DNA of 64,000 nt from contig CAWJBC010000021.1 in the NCBI GenBank assembly GCA_963840975.1, positions 434,001-498,000 on the forward strand, written 5' to 3'. Below are positions 59,494 through 64,000 of this stretch, one piece after another. Position 1 is the stretch's first letter, and each line of letters opens with the position of its first letter. The notes beneath the pieces are model-generated. The model had not been told where the DNA came from. It ran no database searches and was given only the letters and a program-made list of their open reading frames with translations. The translations under genes and the position numbers were made by a program. The stretch is from JAADJA01 sp963840975. Its GTDB lineage: Bacteria > Bacteroidota > Bacteroidia > Bacteroidales > JAADJA01.

Positions 59494-59730
59494 TTATTTG
59501 CCTAACCATTCGTCAATCTCTTTATCTGCCTGCTCATTCGTTATAATATTTCCCTTCCGGTATTGATCCTGCGCCTCTTCAATAGCACTATTTTGTTCGG
59601 AAGATAATTTGTAAACCGACAGGTCTGTGTCTTCATTTTCGATAAGACGATACATTTCTTCCAGGATTTCGTTGTTGTCTGTGTTGTTGATTTTCCCTAT
59701 TAATCGCTTTTTCAATTCTAAAGCAGTCAT
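59494..59730 (-). CDS. Orphan antitoxin-like small protein
   Basis: A 78-residue protein resembling the addiction-module antitoxin components paired with RelE/ParE toxins: an N-terminal helix (ALELKKRLIGKIN), an acidic middle (LEEMYRLIENEDTD) and a C-terminal toxin-binding-like stretch (LSSEQNSAIEEAQDQYRKGNIITNEQADKEIDEWLGK). No toxin gene follows on the minus strand. It lies between the intact miaA end and a duplicated miaA tail, so it probably came in with a small insertion. Confidence 0.65.
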   Translation of the reverse strand: MTALELKKRLIGKINNTDNNEILEEMYRLIENEDTDLSVYKLSSEQNSAIEEAQDQYRKGNIITNEQADKEIDEWLGK

Positions 59731-59831
59731 AAATTATGTTTTGTACAAATTTAGTGATAATATCTTTTACTATAACGGGGCTATAATTTGTCTAAAAAAA
59801 ATTACTTATTTCCCGTAGGTGAAGTATTTTT

Positions 59832-59963
59832 AATACCGCCATTCACCACTTTGCCGGGCGGCAAATGACCTGGTTCAGGAAGATGGAAAGGGAAGGAGTG
59901 GAGATTCATTGGATGGATGGTGATTTGCCAATGGAAGCAAAAAATGAAAAGCATTTGAAATAA
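59832..59963 (+). pseudogene. Displaced duplicate of the miaA 3' end
   Basis: A reading frame of 43 codons (NTAIHHFAGRQMTWFRKM, then EREGVEIHWMDGD and a new tail EAKNEKHLK with stop) that repeats miaA 59,317-59,410 with only a few base changes over the first 75 bases, then diverges. There is no start codon and no upstream part of miaA. It is a non-functional remnant left by insertion or duplication at the miaA 3' end. Confidence 0.85.
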
Positions 59964-60025
59964 GCTTTTAGAAGGAATCCAATTTGAGTATCTGGGTTGC
60001 CAATGAAATATGAATAATCAATGGA

Positions 60026-62080
60026 TTATTCCCCTTTCGAAATTTTAACGGTGCTTACTTCAACCGATCCGCCCTGCGGAACGAGGCTGATCCAGTCGTT
60101 GTCCTGATTGAACCAGGTGTACTGTTTGCCAACAGAAATGATGTATTCCTTGTTTTGCTGCGAAGCCGGAATCGGCAAAATGAAACCTCCGTTTTTCGAT
60201 CCGCCTTTCCCGTAACTAAGTACAACTTTGCATTCGACATCAGTGGTATTGCGGGCTTTGATAAAGATCATATTGCTTTTCCTGTCGGTAATTGAAACCG
60301 GCTCGAAATTCAGTTTTTTCTCTTCGTTGTTGGCAATGGTTACTGCTGAACCAAGTAAATCCCTTACTGCATTCGCATCGAGTATCCCCAAAATACGATT
60401 GATCATTTCATCGGGATAGGATTCATTTGGTAGGATAATTTTAGCAGTGCGGTATCCTTCAAGCGCCTGGTCGTAAGCTCCTGATGCAAAGAATTTATCG
60501 GCATCAGCAATTGATTTATCGTACGACTGCTGAAGCTTAAGATGCTCCGCCTTAAAGTAAAGATTGATCTCTTCAATTTTGGTGATGGGGTATTCATCTT
60601 TCGGGAACATTGCTGAAGCTTCAATGTACTTCGATTTGGCTTCCTGAAATTCCTTCGCCTTGAACCTGACATCCGCTTCTGCAATCAATCTTGAATAATT
60701 GACTTTCATCGTTTCCAGGTCGGAAATCAAACCCTCTATTTCTCCAAGTTTCTGGACAGGGTAGGGTTCGCTGGGTTTGTATTTGAGGGCATTCTGATAT
60801 TTGATCTTTGCCTGATCATATTGTTGTTTTAAGAAATTAGCATCCGCTTCAGCAATGAGTTTGTTATAGGTTTCCTGAATGCTTAATTCCTGTGCCACGA
60901 TAATCGCTTCAATTTCCCGAAGTTTATCCTGCGGATATTGCTCACCAGGCATCAAAGTAAGTGCAAGATTGTACTTTTCCTTTGCCTTATCATAATCCTT
61001 CGATTCCATCATTCTGTCGCCGGCTGAAACATAAGCATTAAAGTCGGCAATTGTTGCTTTCTGAGTGAGTAAAATCTGATCAATCTCAGCTATTCTGTCT
61101 TTTGGGTATTGCTCCTTTGTCTTAATGTTAGCAGCCTTTTTATAGATCATGTTGGCTTCGGTGTATTGTTGCATATTAAAAAGTCCGTCAGCCTGTTTGA
61201 TTGCATCCTCGTATTCTTTATCCTTTTCAACTACTGATTTCAAAAGGGCGTTAATCTCGGCGATCTTGTCAGCCGGATATTTTTCGCCCTGTTTAATGTC
61301 AAGCGCTTTTTGATATTCAATCTTAGCCTGTTCGTATTTCCCTTCATTGAAAAGCTTATCGGCAGCAGCGATCAACTGGTCATACGAATTTTGCTGAGCG
61401 GCTTGTCCCTCCAGCATCGAATTAATTTCAGCGATTTTGTTGGCAGGATATTGTTCCGATGGTTTCACCAATGATGCTTTCTGATATTCTGTCAGGGCAT
61501 TGCTGTATTCCTGATTTTTAAAATAGATGTCGGCAGTTCCGATAGCTTTGTTGTACTCGTTTTCTTTTTCCTGTTGCTGTGTCTGAATTTTATTGATTTC
61601 AGAAATTCTGGCATTGGCATGTTCATTCCCAGGACTTAGCAAAAGAGCTTCATTGTATTTGGTTTTTGAGTTGCTGTATTCCGATTTATCAAACAACTCA
61701 TCTGCAGTTTTTATTAATGTAGCCAGCAGCTTATCTTTGTCGGCAGCATTTGAATTTATCAGGTTGATTTCATCCACTCTGTCCTGTGCTTTTTTCTGGC
61801 CGGGAAAGATGACAAGCGCCTTCTGGTACTCGCTTAATGCCTGATCATATTCCTTTTTCTCAAAATAATCATCGGCTTTAGTTATAGCCTGGTCAAAGTT
61901 TGCCTGTTTTTCATCCTGCACTTTCAAAATTCCATTGATCTCGCTGATCTTTTCTTTTGGGTAGGCTTCGCCGGGTTTAAGCTGTGCGGCCCTGTTAAAC
62001 TCATTTCGTGCCGATTGAAAATCTTTTTGAGCGATAAGACTGTTCACCTTTTTGAACAGACTGGTTGTATTCAAGTTCAT
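60026..62080 (-). CDS. Repeat protein, downstream part (units 8-16 and C-terminal domain)
   Basis: The larger part of a TPR-like repeat protein of about 1050 residues that is split by a frameshift at 62,024-62,028. From residue 19 (DFQSARNEF) the frame carries nine further units of about 55-60 residues with consensus Y..AI..AD..F..K.Y..A...Y..A...KP.E.YP...I.EI. The last 120 residues (SAVTIANNEEKKLNFEPVSITDRKSNMIFIKARNTTDVECKVVLSYGKGG) form a beta-rich end domain. The Met at 62,080 is probably not a true start: it lies in sequence that belongs to the other frame. A role in the cell envelope is likely from the exported upstream part. Confidence 0.82.
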   Translation of the reverse strand: MNLNTTSLFKKVNSLIAQKDFQSARNEFNRAAQLKPGEAYPKEKISEINGILKVQDEKQANFDQAITKADDYFEKKEYDQALSEYQKALVIFPGQKKAQDRVDEINLINSNAADKDKLLATLIKTADELFDKSEYSNSKTKYNEALLLSPGNEHANARISEINKIQTQQQEKENEYNKAIGTADIYFKNQEYSNALTEYQKASLVKPSEQYPANKIAEINSMLEGQAAQQNSYDQLIAAADKLFNEGKYEQAKIEYQKALDIKQGEKYPADKIAEINALLKSVVEKDKEYEDAIKQADGLFNMQQYTEANMIYKKAANIKTKEQYPKDRIAEIDQILLTQKATIADFNAYVSAGDRMMESKDYDKAKEKYNLALTLMPGEQYPQDKLREIEAIIVAQELSIQETYNKLIAEADANFLKQQYDQAKIKYQNALKYKPSEPYPVQKLGEIEGLISDLETMKVNYSRLIAEADVRFKAKEFQEAKSKYIEASAMFPKDEYPITKIEEINLYFKAEHLKLQQSYDKSIADADKFFASGAYDQALEGYRTAKIILPNESYPDEMINRILGILDANAVRDLLGSAVTIANNEEKKLNFEPVSITDRKSNMIFIKARNTTDVECKVVLSYGKGGSKNGGFILPIPASQQNKEYIISVGKQYTWFNQDNDWISLVPQGGSVEVSTVKISKGE

Positions 62081-63179
62081 CGCCGGTAATTTTATCCATC
62101 AGACTTTTAACTTCAGCAATTTTGGTGACCGGATAATGTTCCGCCGGTTTCAGTGAGGCTGCATTTTCATATTCTTTCAGTGCATTGGTATAATCCTTTG
62201 CCGCCATAAAATCATCAGCATCTTTCACCGACTTCTGATAAAGTTCATCTTTACTTACTGAGGAAGTAAGCAAACCATTTACTTTATCTATCATATTTTT
62301 GGGGTAGTTCTCGTCGGGATAAACCTTCAGAGCAGCCTGGTAATTGGCTTTTGCCGTTTCCAGGTCTTTGTCCATATAAGATTCGTCTGCAAGCTGCACA
62401 AGCCTGTCGTATTCATTCTTCCCGACCAGAATTTTATCAATCTCTTTAATTTGCGAAGCCGGATAATCTTCATCAGGTTTGGCATTCAATGCTTTTTCGT
62501 ATTCCATGCGTGCATTTTCATAATATTTCAGGTTGAAAAGCCTGTCGGCAGAGGCGATCGTTTCTGCATAAGCAGCTATGGTCTTGTTGGTTTCCTCTAT
62601 CAATGTCTGAAGCTCAATGATCTGCTCTTTTGGGTAAGTCTCATCAGGGCGCAGTTCAGCCGCTTTACCGAACTCTTCCTTAGCCAGCTCATATTTTCGG
62701 TATTTTATAAACTTTTCACCATTCGCAAGTGCTGCGTTATATTCATTTTCTTTTGTGATACTTTCCTCGGTTATTCTTTTAATTTCATTCAGTTGCTGAT
62801 CGGGATAAGAATCTTCCGGTAAAATCTTTTTGGCTTCATTGTATTTTATTTTTGCCTGATCATACTCCTCCGCCTTGAAATGTTTGTCGGCATCGGCTAT
62901 CACCATTCCAAACTGCTCCACCACTACCATTTTATCTCTGATCTTGTTAATCGTCTCCTGAAGGCGGGTTTTGGGATACGCCTCTTCAGGTTTTAAGTTG
63001 CTTGCATACTGATACGAAGCCTTTGCATTGATAAAATCGCCTTTATTAAAATATGTATCCGCCTGGGTAATGGCTGCTTTGTAATCATCATCCCCTACCT
63101 GTCCGAATGAGCTGGCAGTCAGTTGAAAGAAGAGTAATAAAAGTAAAGTTGTCAACAGATTTTTAAGCGTTACGACCAT
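62001..63179 (-). CDS. Repeat protein, upstream part (signal peptide, units 1-7), frameshifted
   Basis: The N-terminal part of the same repeat protein. Signal peptide at 1-25 (LTTLLLLLFFQLTASSFGQ). Seven repeat units follow (first Y-K-A-A-I-T-Q-A-D-T-Y-F at residue 33). The seventh begins YNQSVQKGEQSYRSK and then leaves the repeat pattern at a run of five A residues (62,024-62,028 on the plus strand as T5), ending in a short stop-terminated tail. Deleting one A joins the frames so that the unit continues DFQSARNEFNRAAQLKPGEAYP, exactly the consensus. The total span 60,026-63,179 is a multiple of three plus one. It follows lolD by 66 bases, so both may share a transcript. Confidence 0.82.
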   Translation of the reverse strand: MVVTLKNLLTTLLLLLFFQLTASSFGQVGDDDYKAAITQADTYFNKGDFINAKASYQYASNLKPEEAYPKTRLQETINKIRDKMVVVEQFGMVIADADKHFKAEEYDQAKIKYNEAKKILPEDSYPDQQLNEIKRITEESITKENEYNAALANGEKFIKYRKYELAKEEFGKAAELRPDETYPKEQIIELQTLIEETNKTIAAYAETIASADRLFNLKYYENARMEYEKALNAKPDEDYPASQIKEIDKILVGKNEYDRLVQLADESYMDKDLETAKANYQAALKVYPDENYPKNMIDKVNGLLTSSVSKDELYQKSVKDADDFMAAKDYTNALKEYENAASLKPAEHYPVTKIAEVKSLMDKITGDELEYNQSVQKGEQSYRSKRFSIGTK

Positions 63180-63245
63180 GCTATTTTGTTTCCTGTAAGG
63201 GTAATTTTTTAAAGATTTTTTATAAACGATAAGAGCACCTGATTA

Positions 63246-63911
63246 TTATTTGACTGCTCCATTCTGGATGATCCCGTCTTTGATTGTCAATTTGCGGTCT
63301 GCCATGTTCGCCAATTCCAAATTGTGGGTTACGATGATAAAGGTCTGCCTGAATTCGTCCCTCAAATTGAAAAACAGTTTATGCAATTCGACTGAAGATG
63401 CCGAATCAAGATTTCCCGAAGGTTCGTCAGCAAGTATTACAGAGGGGTCGTTTACAAGCGCACGTGCTACCGCTACCCTCTGCTGCTCCCCACCCGAAAG
63501 CTCCGAAGGCTTGTGTTCCATCCGTTCCGACAATCCTAAAAATCCAAGCAATTCCTTGGCTTTTGAAATGGCTTTGCTACGCTGAGTTCCACCAATAAAT
63601 GCTGGAATACAAACATTTTCAAGCGCTGTAAACTCTGGGAGTAAATGATGGAATTGAAATACAAATCCGATATGTTTATTCCTGAATTCAGCCAGCTTTT
63701 TCTGATTCAATTTGCTGACAGCTTTATCTTCAAAAAACACATCTCCCTTATCAGCAAAATCGAGCGTGCCGATAATATGAAGCAGCGTGGACTTACCTGC
63801 TCCCGATGCTCCCACTATCGAAACGATTTCAGCCTTGTTGACGGATAGGTCTATGCCCTTCAGAACTTCAATCTTGCCAAACGACTTATGTATATTTAGG
63901 GTGCTGATCAT
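63246..63911 (-). CDS. lolD: Lipoprotein-releasing system ATP-binding protein LolD-like
   Basis: A 221-residue ABC ATPase of the LolD/MacB class: Walker A GASGAGKSTLL near 34, signature LSGGEQQRVAVARAL near 137 and Walker B VILADEPSGNLD near 160. LolD with LolC/E releases lipoproteins from the inner membrane for transport to the outer membrane; the permease is not adjacent here. MacB-type exporters share the same ATPase, so the assignment is by similarity only. A TAnnTTTG box 17 bases upstream marks the start. Confidence 0.88.
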   Translation of the reverse strand: MISTLNIHKSFGKIEVLKGIDLSVNKAEIVSIVGASGAGKSTLLHIIGTLDFADKGDVFFEDKAVSKLNQKKLAEFRNKHIGFVFQFHHLLPEFTALENVCIPAFIGGTQRSKAISKAKELLGFLGLSERMEHKPSELSGGEQQRVAVARALVNDPSVILADEPSGNLDSASSVELHKLFFNLRDEFRQTFIIVTHNLELANMADRKLTIKDGIIQNGAVK

Positions 63912-63927
63912 TTTTAAAAATAATCTG

Positions 63928-63935
63928 CAAAGATA
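63928..63935 (-). promoter_or_regulatory. -7 box of lolD
   Basis: Minus-strand TATCTTTG (TAnnTTTG) 17 bases before the lolD ATG, implying a leader of about ten bases. Confidence 0.55.
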
Positions 63936-63949
63936 TACTCTTTTTCCAA

Positions 63950-64000
63950 TCAGGCTTCATCCTGATAGGCTCTTCGCCCTGAGAAAATGTCAATCATGAA
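63950..64000 (-). CDS. Possible C-terminal end of a gene entering from the right edge
   Basis: A minus-strand frame enters the window at its right edge and reads FMIDIFSGRRAYQDEA before a stop at 63,950-63,952. Only 16 residues are visible, no family can be named and it may be non-coding. Confidence 0.3.
   Translation of the reverse strand, partial: FMIDIFSGRRAYQDEA

Noticed and set aside
45521..62028. Programmed ribosomal frameshifting at the two broken genes
   Set aside because: Neither site has a recognisable slippery heptamer with a downstream structure; single-base insertion or read error is simpler, though the A5 run at 62,024 leaves some room for slippage.
1..64000. tRNA or rRNA genes
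   Set aside because: No T-loop, CCA-end or rRNA-like stretch was noticed on either strand. A covariance-model scan would be needed to exclude a divergent tRNA.

Overview
The window looks like a chromosomal piece of a Bacteroidota genome, probably a Bacteroidales-like anaerobe that tolerates some oxygen. The evidence is a fused SecDF, a type IX secretion C-terminal domain, Asp-box surface proteins, a DUF4492-cydAB arrangement, many TAnnTTTG (-7) promoter boxes, AT-rich DNA and the typical short degenerate intergenic repeats of this phylum. No rRNA, tRNA, CRISPR array or complete transposon was seen.

Layout. 1-3.6 kb: start of secDF (cut by the window edge), a HEPN/MNT toxin-antitoxin pair, a DUF190-CrcB fluoride exporter pair and a DUF4395 membrane protein. 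3.8-14 kb: a large secreted Asp-box protein, an ABC-2 exporter, dnaJ-grpE and a membrane pyrophosphatase with its own terminator. 14.2-16.3 kb (+): bifunctional nuclease, thyA, folA. 16.4-23.6 kb (-): a six-gene complex related to group 4 hydrogenases and complex I that has lost the NiFe ligands and most ligands of the proximal Fe-S cluster, so it is an Ehr-type ion-pumping complex rather than a hydrogenase. 23.7-31.4 kb: an anchored unknown, a GT87 mannosyltransferase-like protein, a secreted C39-like protease, a 700-bp repeat-rich gap and pta. 31.6-34.8 kb (-): a peroxide-defence operon perR-katA-bfr-prx with palindromes at its promoter. 35-38.7 kb (+): MATE transporter and a T9SS-exported Asp-box protein.

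39-51.6 kb (-): the most distinctive region. A DUF134 regulator heads a run of NifX/NifB-fold proteins (three), two DUF5320 proteins, an IscU-like scaffold, a DUF89 protein, a DsrE-like lipoprotein, a CGGC protein and two MinD-type ATPases with inserted ferredoxin domains. It continues into DUF4492-cydA-cydB plus a 33-residue membrane peptide, then a ferredoxin, a radical SAM protein, a corrinoid adenosyltransferase and a methionine gamma-lyase-like enzyme. The NifX/MinD part resembles the 'orange protein' (ORP) clusters of anaerobes, here placed directly against cytochrome bd. Regulator and ferredoxin share the same cysteine-rich ribbon, and the promoter of the regulator is bracketed by two copies of a TGAAC palindrome.

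51.7-64 kb: thioesterase, HutD-like protein, uvrB, yidC, a glycosyltransferase, miaA followed by an orphan antitoxin-like gene and a displaced copy of the miaA tail, a 16-unit TPR-like repeat protein broken by a single-base frameshift, and lolD. Two single-base frameshifts (about 45,525 and 62,026) may be real mutations or assembly errors.
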